In this document: in pieces, positions 23,215 through 34,753 of the stretch
Layout: every line of letters starts with the position of its first letter
Position numbering within the stretch: position 1 is the stretch's first letter
Source of the DNA: Engraulis encrasicolus
Taxonomy: Eukaryota > Chordata > Actinopteri > Clupeiformes > Engraulidae
Direction: 5' to 3'
NCBI RefSeq assembly: GCF_034702125.1
Contig: NC_085872.1
Location: forward strand, 34,762,588-34,826,587
Length of the DNA: 64,000 bases
Program-made: the position numbers and the translations under genes
Notes under the pieces: model-generated
The model's input: only the letters and a program-made list of their open reading frames with translations
What the model was told of the DNA's origin: nothing
The model's database searches: none

Positions 23215-24021
23215 TAGAGATGTCCGATATTGGCTTTTTTGCCGATATCCGATATGCCGATATTGTCCAACTCTCAATTTTCGATTACGATATCGGCCGA
23301 TACCGATGCCGATATATGTGGGTTATTTTTCCTCATAATACATTTTAGGTAACATTACAAATCTGCTGTTGTGGAACTAAATATGCTTAATTTTATTGTA
23401 ATGCCCCACTAGATGCATTCTCGAATGCAACAAAGCTTTACAAATATTAACATTGTCTGTGCAAAATAGAAAAATAATTAAGGAGAAAAGTGTACAGTAA
23501 TTCAAGCATTATTATATCGGTTTTGATAGCAGGGCTTGACACTGGCACCTGCCAACCGGCCAAATGCTGGTAAAACTTGGCTGTGGCTAGTAATAATGTC
23601 AGTGTCACTAGCCAATTTGGCAGGTAGCTTATTCTATGGTATGACATATAGCCTGCAATATACTGCACTTTGTCCCCTGTATATCAATTGTGTATCAATT
23701 GTTTGTAGAAGTTCAGAAAAAGCTCAGCTACTCAGTTTCAATTTCTATGGTTTATTTCCACTTAGAAAACTGTGCACTCATCCTAAGTTAGAAAGTGTCA
23801 CGATGAATAAAAAATAAACAATATCAAATTTGTGGCTAGTAGAATAGCTGAATGGCTAGTGACTTGGGGAAACCACTAGCCACAATGGCCAGCAAGCGAA
23901 AAAGTCAATGTCAAACCCTGTTTGATAGGTCAAAAATCCGATACCGATATTGACCGATATTACATTTTATGCTATTATCGGGCCGATAATATCTGTGGGC
24001 CGATATTATCGCACATCTCTA
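23215..24021. mobile_element. hAT-type MITE (TAGAGATGTCCGATA ends), host of a nested element
   Basis: Inverted ends with repeated GCCGATAT steps; perfect 8-bp flanks GTTATTCT at 23207-23214 and 24022-24029. It is interrupted by another element at 23530-23920. Confidence 0.9.
23530..23920. mobile_element. Nested hAT-type MITE (CAGGGCTTGACA ends)
   Basis: Ends CAGGGCTTGACACTGG and AATGTCAAACCCTG; perfect 8-bp flanks TTTGATAG; 391 bp. It lies wholly inside the 23215-24021 element. Related sequence (GGCTGGT..TAGCCA wording) is seen at 30490-30620 and 53826-53960. Confidence 0.92.
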
Positions 24022-24435
24022 GTTATTCTATTTACCTATTGTAAGGATCCTTTCTCTGGCTGGGCCAAGTTGGCAGCTCATGGTCCCTTTTTCCCACACT
24101 CTGCCTCATATGGTCTTATACTTTTTTCATTTCACATTCAGTATGCCTCTGAGTCTGCTTTTATGAGTTGCGTTCTGCCCTTTCCCCTTCATCTGATCCT
24201 CCATGACCTTACCACAGCCCTTTAAAAAAAACCTGTGACCTTTCTTCGATGAGCCTGCCCACCTGCTTCACATTAGAGATCTTAATCGTGGTATCACTAA
24301 GGTTAAGGTCTTCTAATGCTTCAGTTGGTGGTGGTATGAGGTCCACTTAGGGCATATACACATACCCTTGCGCACGCATGCACGCACACACGCAAACACG
24401 CACACACACACACCTGGCTCAGTGTCTGTTGTTCC

Positions 24436-24983
24436 CAGGGGTGGAAAAGTAACTAAATACTTTTACTCAATATTGTACTTGAGTAGCTTTTATGAATACT
24501 TTGTACTTTTTAAGTAATTTTTAAAATTAATACTTTTACTTGTACTTGAGTACATTTTGACCCAAGTACTTTACTCAATTACACTGGAACCTGAGTACTG
24601 AGTAAAAAAAATTGACTGAGAGACAAAATGCCATGCACAATAATGCCACAATCCGCCGTAAATGAAAGATTGTGCAGGATGGCACACAGCATTTCCATTA
24701 TTTTACTATCTTGTATCAATGTATTGGATGATGGCTGGTGCCAAGCAAGAGATAGAGGTTATGGAGGACGATATTCAAGAAAAATAAACATGACATTCTC
24801 AAGAGGAAAGCTAATTAAAAGTAACTAAGTACTTTTACTCAAATTACATTTTAAGTGAAGTACTTTTTACTTTTACTTGAGTGGATTTTTAGATAGGTAC
24901 TTTTACTTGTACTTGAGTAGAATTTAGGCAAAGTAAAGATACTTTTACTTGAGTACACATTTTCTGTACTCTTTCCACCTCTG
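24436..24983. mobile_element. hAT-type MITE (CAGGGGTGGAAAAGTA ends)
   Basis: Arms rich in ACTTTTACTTGAGTA, ending TTTCCACCTCTG; perfect flanks GTTGTTCC; 548 bp. The core (CAATCCGCCGTAAATGAAAG) is shared with a broken copy at 41390-41715. Confidence 0.92.
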
Positions 24984-25376
24984 GTTGTTCCATTGTGAAT
25001 TTTCCCCTCTACTAACACATGTTCCAAGCTAGAGCCATACAGCCTGAAGCAATGGGTGAAATGGTGAAGACGGTATGACTGAAATGATAACAAACCCAAA
25101 AACGTTGTCTTTGTCTATGGCTGTTAGATATTCAGACACCAAAGCCCTTCAGGCAAGAGATGTTCATTCTTTGATAAATAATTACTATAAGTGTGTTTCC
25201 CGATCCCACCCCATCTCTCTGTCCCACTCGCTTCCTGTCACCATCTCAGACTGTCCTATCAAATAAAGGCATAAAAAAGGCCCTTAAAAAAAGAAAGTGG
25301 CATAATAGAATAGATCTTAACTTCTGCATGCACTGTGTTTGCCAAAACTGGTCAATCTGGCTTTAGAGGAGAGTAG

Positions 25377-25450
25377 ACTAGAGAGTAGAGTGCTTTATTG
25401 TCACATACAGTGAGATGGTGTTTGGAGGCAACCCACAGATGCCAACAAAA
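25377..25450 (-). repeat. Retroelement 3' tail, minus strand
   Basis: On the minus strand it reads ..CACTGTATGTGACAATAAAG.., a usual LINE-type tail wording. Confidence 0.4.
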
Positions 25451-25757
25451 GTAAAGATCATTTAAACAGTGTAACTAATGTAATAAAAATAGGCCAATAT
25501 ATATATATAGAGATATAGATTATTTATAGATATACTGTATATAAATATTACGATATAAAATATACAATCAGGTCATTATTTGCAGGCTTCAGAGCAAGTG
25601 CAAGAGTCAAGTATACGCACGCACGCACGCACACACACACACACACACACACACCAGTTGCACAGGATCTTGTGGCAAATTCCACATGCATCTCACAGTT
25701 TAGCCGTGCCTGAAGTATTGAGGGGGGGCCAGGTGATGCATGGAGTTTCTGTACAAA

Positions 25758-25850
25758 AAGGAGACAATCCGCACACTTCAGGTCTTTTTTGTGCACAGAA
25801 GCTTTACTTGAGTTGCAGGCTTTCGGTCCTTAGACCTTCATCAGGCAGAT
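25758..25850 (-). repeat. Hairpin-family element, copy C
   Basis: On the minus strand: CCTGATGAAGGTC-TAA-GGACCGAAAG, later GAAGTGTGCGGATTGTCTCC. One arm only. No clean AATAAA. Confidence 0.55.
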
Positions 25851-26972
25851 CAGATGCATGGAGTTTAAAGTCTGATGGCCGTGCGATAGAAACTGTCGTT
25901 CAGTCTCGTAGTGCTAAAGCGTCTTGAATATCTTAAATGTAAATGGATGTCTTGAATGTCTTGGAGTGGATGAGCCCTAAAGCCCCTTGAATGTCTTGAA
26001 TGGATGTCTTGAAGTGGATACAACAATGTCAATTAACTCAAATGATATACATAGTCTAAACAAATTAGTCTCTCTTGGAGAAGTTCTAAAATCAGTTTAA
26101 CTTTGACGTGTATAGGATGGAAATCTGTTCCATTTTGCACACCGAACTGAATTTCGTCTTAAAACACGGAACTTCAGTGCAGTGCCCTCCTTAACATGCA
26201 GATCCCACATGTGCTGTGTCAATTTCAGGGAAGCCAACATGGGGGACAAAGGGGTCAGCTGTCTCGGGTCCAGGGAGACAGGGGTGGCAGAATTGGATTC
26301 TCATTACATTGTATGTATTGGGTCAGGGGCCCTTTCACTTGATTTTGTCCCGGGCCTGGCCAAAGCTGTCAGCAGCCCTGGTTAATTTCTTAACCATTGC
26401 AAAATAGTGCTGGCCAATTCGTATGCGCATCCCTAATGCAGCAGGAGCAGAAAGTCAATACCTGTGGGGGTATTTGGAAAAATTACAACAATGCAAATAG
26501 CAGGCTGTGTGAAATGTCTTGCCCCAAGTGGGGATTTCTAAAAAGCTACATTGAGCAGTTTTACTGTTTCTAACTGGGATTATTTGCTACTCTGTGTTGG
26601 GATCGTGACACGTTTCTGATGGGATTATTATCCCATTCCACTGGGATTAGTTCCAGTTCTTCAGGGAGTAGCATTGCAGTGCTTGTTGACTTCTCACAGG
26701 CCAGACTCATCTGTAGGCCACAGGCCTGGTGGATGCCCTTACGAAAATCGACCATGGTTTTACTGTTGTAACCCTGGTTTCTCTAAGTACTCTGAACCAA
26801 TCATAGTAGGCCAATTACTATGGCTTATCCATGTTTTTTAGGGGTAACCATGAAAACCGTGGTTCCTTACTAATCATGGATCATGATTATTCATGGTTTA
26901 ACCATAGTCACAAACCATGCATGGTTGATTGTGGGTTTCATGGTCACCCAAAAAAAACACGAAAACTTGTTC

Positions 26973-27460
26973 GCAGCCATGGTGTAATGGTTAGGGACTT
27001 AGACTGAAGTCCACAGAGTTGCAGGTTCGAATCCCACACTTACCTCTCCCTACACCAGGTGTCACCAACGTTGTGCCCACGGGCACCAGGTAGCCCTCCA
27101 GAAGCTTCTGAGGTGCCCACCAAGGATGTTAATGAACAGTGACGACTACCAGATTTTAGTCACTGTTAATGCTTTTCTTGATTTAAATATGAGATTATTT
27201 ATTCTTTACAACCTATAAACAAATTATCATTCAATAACAGTGTGATTTGAGAATTATGCTAAGACATCAGTAGAGGATTTTGAACATAAGTAGCCCTCAG
27301 TAGCCCTCGGGTAGCCCTCAGAGTCAAAAAGGTTGGGGACCCCTGCCCTACACGTTCTCCATCCATGTCTGAAGTGCCCATGAGCAAGGCACCTAACCCC
27401 ACATTGTTCCAAGGACTGTCACCAATATGTGCGTTGGATAAAAAAGCGGCAGCTAAGTGT
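26973..27460 (+). mobile_element. tRNA-derived SINE (V-SINE type), split
   Basis: The head has box A-like TGGTGTAATGG and box B GGTTCGAATCC. The body after the inserted hAT reads GAGCAAGGCACCTAACCCCA and TTGGATAAAAAAGCGGCAGC, the conserved core of fish V-SINEs. Confidence 0.82.
27056..27345. mobile_element. hAT-type MITE inside the SINE
   Basis: Ends CAGGTGTCACCAACG and GGTTGGGGACCCCTG; perfect flanks CCCTACAC at 27048-27055 and 27346-27353; 290 bp. Confidence 0.92.
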
Positions 27461-27759
27461 ACCGGTAATTTAATCATTATGAACCAGGGGAAAACCATAG
27501 TTAGTTTTCAGGGTAAAGCCACGGTTCATTTTATAGTTAACATAGTTAAACCAAAACCTGTGCCGAACCATGCTAAAAAAGCCATGAAATCCTGGTTTAC
27601 CATAGTCGATTTTCGTAAGGGCTAGAGCAGGGAAATGTTCATAGATACAATTGATTAATATAAGGCAGGTCTTAATATTGTTTATCTTATTATTAGACAT
27701 ATTGTTTATCTTGTTTTTGTTTATTTAGGTGTACATTAATTATTCAATGATTTATTTTG

Positions 27760-28900
27760 CTTTTCCGCAGACCCCCACTTTGAAAACCACTGGACCAGAG
27801 ACCTCAGCTGTAGTGTAGCCAGGCCAAGCAAATTGAATTATTGCACCCCTGTTTACTCTGGCCAGAGTTGTAGGTCAGTTGTATGGATTCCGTTTTCAAT
27901 CATTTCTTATTTTTTTGTTGTCGTTTTCTGTCATTTTTTTATCATACAGTACAAGGGCCTCGCATTCAGTTCAAAAGGTTACACAAGGACTTTGACGGCG
28001 CCCAGAAACGTCCGATAAGAAGCCATTTCAAAATAATGCCAAGTTCTCATAAGATGAAACACTAGATGGTATGAAATATATCATCTTCACCTTATATTAA
28101 CTCCTGTATCAGCTTAAAGCTGACCCCATGTGCCCCTTCTCTCCTCTGAGGAGCACGCTGAAAGCATGTGATGAAGGAGGACCCACCCTGATAATTAGCA
28201 ACGCTCTGAGAATAACCTTTAGTTTTTCTTTAAGGAAAGTGCAGTATCCCAGTGTAACCTGCCCGAAATCTGTTCTCCATCATCCCAGGCATCAGCAGGG
28301 AGGCTGAGAGCGAATGTACAGTATGCTCTGCTCTGCACTGCACACTACCTTTCCACTCTTCCAGAGCTGTCAGAGGGGGGCCCGGGGTTGCAAAGTGATG
28401 GGTGGGTGGGTTTGTGGGTTAGGGTGGATTGTGGAGGGAAGAAAAGAGGTAATGTGTAACTAAGAAAAAAAAAAAGTCATAAACAAAGACATAAACAAAG
28501 TGTGAGAAAACAGAAATCGGTTACCGCTTTATTGTGGTAAACAAATTAGCCGATAGTGCACTACCAATAGTGCACTGCTACACTGTAAACTGTCTGAAGA
28601 TGTTTATATCCTGTGAGTAACTCTTTTCAAGTTGCCCATGACCTGTGCAGACCTGGCGCCGAGACTCCACTCTCTTGCTGTGATGGTGTCTCCTTACTTG
28701 ATGTACAGAATTTTCAAAAAAAAATGCAGGCATCTTAATAGTTTCCATGTTGCTCTTGGACAAAGTCTTTGAGTATTGGTATGTGAAAGGACATGAAAAG
28801 GACTTTCTCCATCACCATGCTTTTGGCATGAGTCCTGACAGAATCCTGTATTTGTTTTTAAAATGAATCTATAGCTGTCATATGTGTTCATAAAACCGTG
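27760..28900. other. No gene seen
   Basis: Unique-looking AT-rich sequence with a G-rich patch at 28375-28440. No coding pattern or clear repeat. Confidence 0.4.
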
Positions 28901-29019
28901 AACTGATGTGTGCATTTGGATGGGAATGTGGCTTTATCAGTAATTTAATGTTCTTTCTCCTGTTTTCTTGATGTTTTGTTATACCTGTCATATTCGCTGT
29001 ATGTCCACCTCCCCCTTGG

Positions 29020-29118
29020 TGTGTGTTTGTGTCCGTGTGTGTGTGTGTGCATGTGTGCGTGCGTGCGTGCGTGCGTGCGTGCGTGTGTGTGTGTGTGTGT
29101 GTGTGTGTCTGTGTGTGA
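29020..29118. repeat. (TG)n/(TGCG)n microsatellite
   Basis: Mixed TG and TGCG steps. Confidence 0.95.
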
Positions 29119-30000
29119 GGGGGTTCAAGCACGTGTGGGTGCCTGTGTGAACATATGTGAAACTCCCATTCTCTCTTCCCTTTCAAACCTTCCTAAATAA
29201 TTCCCTTGTTACTCTCGACAGTCACATTATGTAACTTACTACAGCCACGGCTTTTTAGGAAAACCATACATTCACATTTCTGTCCTCGTACCTTGTACAT
29301 GGCCTCTCCGCCATTATTTTCATTCCTGTCTAGTCTATAAAGCAGGCGGTGGGATACTATAAATTTACACACTGCAGAGAGGTATAAAATCCGTACAAGG
29401 AGTCTGAATGTCCACTGTGCATAGAGCAATTTGGATGTAAGATTTAACAGCAGGGTGATTCAATGTCCTAATTGTCTAGAGAGGTATTTCAAGGTCAACT
29501 GCATACACAAACTTTCTTTGATGTTTTAGGGGTGGGTGTAATTGATCTACATATTATTTTTATGCAGTTGAATATGGCGGAGATTGGACATCTTCCATGC
29601 ACATTTGTGATGCATGCCATAAGACTCCCACACTGCTGATGAAAGGAGAGACAGAGGATGGTTGCTAATACAAACGAACAACCAAACCAAAGGTTACATT
29701 GCACTAAAAACAACTGTAAATCAAAAGCTTAAAATCTGCACTAAAACCAAAGGTAAACCCTGCACTTTGCATCACAACATACGTACCTAACAACTGATAA
29801 CGATACTTTTCATATTGTAAAATGTCATTTTAGAGAAAACATAGAACACTCCCATCTCTAAAAAGGCTTGGGTTAAAATACCTATCACAAAAAAGACAAA
29901 GAAGTGTATCAAAACTTTTGATACAGTTGAAAGTTTAAAGAGCACAGCAATCCCAAAGGATAACTCAAAGTCCCACAAGATTTAGGATTTACAGAAAATC

Positions 30001-30045
30001 AGAGAGAGAGAGAGAAAGAGTGTGTGTGTGTGTCTGTGTGTGTGT

Positions 30046-30128
<83 letters not shown>

Positions 30129-30172
30129 TCAAATGGAGGAAGGTGTGTGTGTGTGTGTGTCTGTGTGTGTGT

Positions 30173-30217
<45 letters not shown>

Positions 30218-30220
30218 CTT
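30001..30220. repeat. Compound (GA)n/(TG)n satellite with duplicated GAGCTTGTCAAATGGAGG
   Basis: Two blocks of TG, GA and the 18-base GAGCTTGTCAAATGGAGG stand in tandem, showing duplication of a compound unit. Confidence 0.9.
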
Positions 30221-31010
30221 GTCAAATGGAGGGAGGAAAAAGGAATAGAATGGAGGCACATGGGCAGCCACAGTATAGATTAGTAAGAGAGATGCAGTGC
30301 TACAAATGTATAGTGAGGAGATGACAGAAGAGGTTCTGTTCAACATTTCCTCTGGGTTTGGGGGTGAGAGGGATGAGAAGAAAGAGAAAGAGAAAAGGAG
30401 AGAGGGAGGGAGGGAGGAGAGGCAACTATGCAGTCAAAGAGTCCTTATATACCAGTCATATTAGAGAGTAGGGACAAATGTTGGTGAAATTTCAGTTTGG
30501 CTGGTAGAGAATGAAACTTACTTGCCACTTTGACGCATCAATGAGTGTGTGTTTGGCTAATAAGATTGACATCTACCAGTCATTTTGGCTGGTGATTAAG
30601 ATAAGGATTTAGAGCCTTGGTAGACAGGTATTGTCATGCAATCTATAGATTGAAATCTACATATCTTATAAGATGCATATGGCTGGTAGAGGAGATTAGG
30701 GGCTGGTTCCACTAGAAGTGTCCTCTGGGTTTGGCCCGGGCTGGACCACACCAACAGGCCCCATGGCCCTTCCACGGAACCTGGATCTCACAACTACACA
30801 GGGCGAGACAAAGACAGCCAGGCAATATAGATAAACTGACTTTGTTTGGAATTGAAATTGATGTGCTGACCACCTGATGTCAGCTGTTTTTGATTACTCC
30901 TGGCACCACACATTCAAAAAAGGCATACATGTATGAAATGCAATGTTCGAAAGACTTCTTTTAAGGATTTAAGGATCTACATGTTTGCTTGACCAATACA
31001 TTTAGATGGT

Positions 31011-31376
31011 ATCAAAAAAAGGCAGGACGCCAAGGCACTCTTCTTAGATAAAACCGCTTTATTATGAAGGCTGTTTATGTCTTAGACACTTGTGTGTCTT
31101 TGTCTTAGACTCTTGTGTGCTACACTGCTTGATTCACCTTGTGCCCTGATGAAGGCCCTGTAGCAGGCCGAAACATGTTGGCAGTGGCAGTATTTTTTAA
31201 TTATTTAAGTTCAAACATGAACTAGCCTTTATAATAAAGCGGTTTTATCTAAGAAGAGTGCCTTGGCGTCCTGCCTTTTTTTGATATTTTCTACGTCTTG
31301 GCCAAAGAGCGCCTTCAAACCACCACCAGTTTTACCACTTGAACGCCGCAGCCCTCCAGCCCTCTTTTTTTTTTTT
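31011..31376 (+). mobile_element. Hairpin-family element, copy D, with 14-bp flanking direct repeat
   Basis: Flanks TACATTTAGATGGT at 30997-31010 and 31377-31390 are identical. Inside, about 60-bp arms (AGGCAGGACGCCAAGGCACT and its inverse) enclose CCTGATGAAGG, a short loop, GGCCGAAACATGTTG and ATAATAAAGCGG. The right end has a T12 run. The flank length suits insertion by a LINE machinery. Confidence 0.75.
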
Positions 31377-31777
31377 TACATTTAGATGGTCACAGGTGTT
31401 GCCACCTGTAGTGTGCCACCTAAGAACAAGAGATGCTGTATTTGTTATTTTTTGGTACATACCTTAGAACATGTTTTTGGAGACTGTTGGTGGTTGGTGG
31501 TAATCTATGCCTGCTGTCATTCTCTTCCTCTTCATCTTCCTCTTCCTCAGAGTCCAGGTGTGTGGTGAAGATTAAGGGCTTGAAAACTCTGTCCGTACCC
31601 TCTGCCACATGAGTGCCACTAGGGGGGAATCACAACATGCAGGACAACATATATTTGTAATCGTCCATCAAATCCTCTCATAGGCACAACAAATCTCAGG
31701 TAATGTCTTCTCTTGTATGTAAAATAAATATGAACACATGTAATGTGTATGTATGTGTAATAATGCACATGCAAATG

Positions 31778-31780
<3 letters not shown>

Positions 31781-31873
<93 letters not shown>
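31781..31873. repeat. (AC)n microsatellite
   Basis: Pure AC, about 93 bp. Confidence 0.98.
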
Positions 31874-31875
<2 letters not shown>

Positions 31876-32269
31876 TTCTGGAGTCAATTTGGCCCTAGCA
31901 TCATGCCATTTGCCACATCCATGAAATCCTCAGACCCTGTGGACCACACCCTGAGTGTGTTGTTTTTCCCTTTAACTTTGTATTTGTCAATGTCGAATTT
32001 GTGGCTCTGTTGCATTGCGGGAACCGCACAGCCTACATCAAAAATGTTGAAATATTATCATTCTGTAATACACACACACACCCACCATCATATTATGCTG
32101 GACAAAAGCGTGTGATACCAGTTACCGTTTAGTTCCAAGCAGAGTGACGCCAGTTCCAAGCAAATTGTTTTGTTTTGCATGTGCTTCATCAATGTCAGTG
32201 TAGACCATCTGAGATCATTCGTCATGTAGTGATTTGAAAGAAAAAAAAAAAGTTACATTATATGGAGGA

Positions 32270-32407
32270 TCAGCTTGCATACATTTGTTTTTCCAGTAGG
32301 CTGATTTTGAGGTCTCTTGATTCCAAGCATTTCTTGAGGGACTCCAGTTCCTGGTCTTTCTCAATCAGCAGCCGCTGTAATCGGAGGTTGGTTTCCTCCA
32401 GTGACTT
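32270..32407 (-). CDS. snx16: snx16 exon 5 (coiled coil, stop)
   Basis: The acceptor is cttcccag and the TGA is at 32272-32270. The 45 codons form a leucine-rich coiled coil ending LLEKQMYAS. Confidence 0.85.
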   Translation of the reverse strand, partial: KSLEETNLRLQRLLIEKDQELESLKKCLESRDLKISLLEKQMYAS

Positions 32408-34753
32408 CTGGGAAGCAATCACAGTAACAATCATTCACTTAAGGGTTCACTTCACATTAGTCATCGTCTGTCAAACCGTCATGAAATCTACTCATTCTCA
32501 GGAGAACGCTGTACTATTTTTTGTGATTAAAATCAGTGGTGTAGTCTACTTTTTTGTGGTGGATATACTGTATATTTGTGCATTTTTTGAAGCAAGTATA
32601 CTGTATATATTTGTGCTATTCTAAATAATGGATCAATCCATTTTAAGTGGGTATACTGAAATCCCTGAAAATTTGAAGTGGGTATACTGCATATAGGCCT
32701 ACCTGCATTCTGCGTACCTACACCACTGATTAAAATTGACAGGTGAAAATCACATCATGATTTGGTGTCAACATCTCAGATTGTAAATTGGTGAATTAAC
32801 AAGTTTGCAGGAATTCTTGGAAAGAGACAGCATAACATAAATAACACATCAGTAGGTCTCACCTGGTTCTTGTCTAGACTGTCAGCTGCACCTGGTGGGT
32901 TGTTGAGGCAAAGGAAACCCCTGACTGCCTCACTTGGGGGAGAAAAGTGCAGATTTTATCATCATGACAGATCATGCTGTATGCCAACAAAGGACTCAAA
33001 ATACTTCTGAAACATTTCTGATCAGCTACTGCTAACTGGGTACTCAGGCTAGCCATTCAGGAATGAAGTAGGTACTTACAGTGGTAAAAATATGACTCGC
33101 TTAAAAAAAGGATTGGGAACCACTGTTTTCAACCATGTATCATATAAACAAGATCCTCATCACAGATCGTAGGTTATAGCCCTGATGGATGATTGATCAT
33201 TGTATCAATTATTATCTTATTGGAGTTAACGAGTTACACAGTTACACTTCATTCATTTCACAAGTTTTTATTGCCCATTGGCATTGTGACACAGCACACA
33301 CAAAACAATGCATTTATGCCTTACCCATGCAAATATGCATGATAAATCATTTTTACTCTATGCTATTCTACTCTAGTCTAGTCTACTCTATACTCTACTG
33401 TACTCCACTATAATCAACTATAGTGTACTCTACTCTGCATCTACTATCGGCCAGGTGTGTGCTGCACCTGTTGGTGAGGTCTCTGTGCGTGACCAGCGTC
33501 TGTAGAAAGGACCGTAAGCCCTGCTGCCTCTCCTCCAGGAAGGCCATGTCATAGTTGTCTCTGAACCAGCGCTTGGGTGGCAAAGACAGCTTGAACCTGG
33601 GAAACAATTCCTTCAGCTGAACAGGAAACAAACATACGGGGTATCAGAATCACGAAAACAAACACGTGACGTGTGAGATAAAAACAGCAGGAGCCACAGC
33701 AGAAAAAGAAGGCAGAAAGAGGAAGAAAGAAATAAAGAACTGACCAAGCAAGCAAAGCAAGTGGAACAAATTACAAAGAGGCTCAAACAGAAATGTTGTT
33801 TTCTAACGAAACAGCTCATATTTTCCCAACCTTGTCATTGAGCCTGGAGAAGTCTGTGTACCGTCTGAAAACAACCCAGCTCTCCTCCTCTGTCCGTCTC
33901 ACTAAAATCTTATACACCTGAGCAATGAAGGGTAAACAGTTTAAGAAACAGACTGACATAAATGTGAAAAAGACATTCCCAGAAGCCCATATGTTGTAGA
34001 TCATGGAAAGTAGCAGAGTAGCTATTCCATTCAAAGTTTTTTACACAGCAAAACATCGTCTGGCAACAACAAATGACTGACAAACCCCAAAGGAGAATTA
34101 TACATGCTGTCTCTGTATGTTGTCCATGGCATTCATTTGAAATAACACTCTGGCCTCTGGCTTTAAAGCCCTTGTGTGAAAAAGCTTTTTTCACTAAGTT
34201 ACTTCTCAGCACAATACCAGATGCCTAATCTTTAACTCATAATTCTGTGAACATACACACACACACACACACTCACACGCACACACAGATCAACTATGTT
34301 CACTTGAAATTGCTTTTCTTCTTCACACTCTCTTACGGTGAACTTTGACCTCTCCTCCATGACCTCATAGCCCATGAGAGTGGGCGTGGGTGGCCTGTCG
34401 TCGTCGTCCCAGTCATCTTGTACAGAACAGCCCTCCATGTTGGAGAAGACCCCACTTGTCATTCGGTCGAATCCCCTCTGCGTTCCTGGGCCAGCAGACC
34501 CGGGAAGCTGGCAGGAAGCACTGGGCAGGCAGCTGAAACCGCCTCCCCTCACCCACAAGCCAGGGGTCCTCGGAAATTCCGGGCTGCCGGGCAGACTTTC
34601 GCCGATCCACTCCGCAGGTACATCGGGAGTACCACCGGGCATATGGGCACTTGTCATGTCACCAGAAAACTCACTGGCTAGTCCGTGCTTCAGTTTGAGA
34701 GGTAGCTCTAACCACGATGTGACTGGAAAGGACAGGGAAGAGGTACCTCTCAT
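32270..34753 (-). CDS. snx16: Sorting nexin 16
   Basis: Five minus-strand exons, 34753-34337, 33917-33831, 33616-33468, 32932-32863 and 32407-32270, join in frame to about 286 residues. Exon 1 is a Ser/Gly/Pro-rich N-terminus ending in [17 protein letters not shown]. Exons 2 to 4 make the PX domain ([20 protein letters not shown], then the LPPKRWF motif). The basic FRRYTDF segment is where PX domains bind PtdIns3P. Exon 5 is a coiled coil ([20 protein letters not shown]). SNX16 works on early and late endosomes. The C-terminus stops soon after the coiled coil, shorter than the human protein (344 aa). The first in-frame ATG is 34753; an in-frame TGA lies just upstream near 34813. An extra 5' exon cannot be excluded. 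Confidence 0.93.
32534..32728. mobile_element. hAT-type MITE (CAGTGGTGTAG ends) in snx16 intron 4
   Basis: Ends CAGTGGTGTAGTCTAC and TACACCACTG; perfect flanks ATTAAAAT; 195 bp. A sister copy lies at 51208-51398 in the other orientation. Confidence 0.93.
32863..32932 (-). CDS. snx16: snx16 exon 4
   Basis: It is 70 bases, from acceptor cccaag to donor gtgaga. It encodes [19 protein letters not shown], which matches the end of the SNX16 PX domain. Confidence 0.88.
33468..33616 (-). CDS. snx16: snx16 exon 3 (PX domain)
   Basis: It is 149 bases, from acceptor gttcag to donor gtgcag. It holds [18 protein letters not shown] and the following helix [17 protein letters not shown]. Confidence 0.92.
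33831..33917 (-). CDS. snx16: snx16 exon 2 (PX domain)
   Basis: It is 87 bases in phase 0, from acceptor gctcag to donor gttggg. It encodes [20 protein letters not shown], then TDFSRLNDK. Confidence 0.92.
34255..34288. repeat. (CA)n microsatellite in snx16 intron 1
   Basis: Short CA run about 50 bp beyond the exon 1 donor. Confidence 0.9.
34337..34753 (-). CDS. snx16: snx16 exon 1 (N-terminal region)
   Basis: It has 139 codons from the first in-frame [14 protein letters not shown], to EERSKFT at donor gtaaga. The acidic run [14 protein letters not shown] precedes the conserved GYEVMEER motif. Confidence 0.85.

Larger units (their letters stand above)
26735..27622. mobile_element. MITE with GCCCTTACGAAAATCGA ends, host of a SINE
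   Basis: Ends GCCCTTACGAAAATCGACCA and the inverted right end (..TAGTCGATTTTCGTAAGGGC). The arms have AACCATGGTT-like steps. Its middle is replaced by a SINE, which itself holds a hAT element. Confidence 0.8.

Noticed and set aside
26973..27047. A tRNA gene with A and B boxes
   Set aside because: The box A/B sequence continues into a V-SINE body and is split by a hAT element; it is a SINE head.
34232..34336. Extension of snx16 exon 1 past 34337
   Set aside because: It reads through a good donor (gtaaga) into a CA repeat, while the next exon starts exactly with the expected VYKILV.
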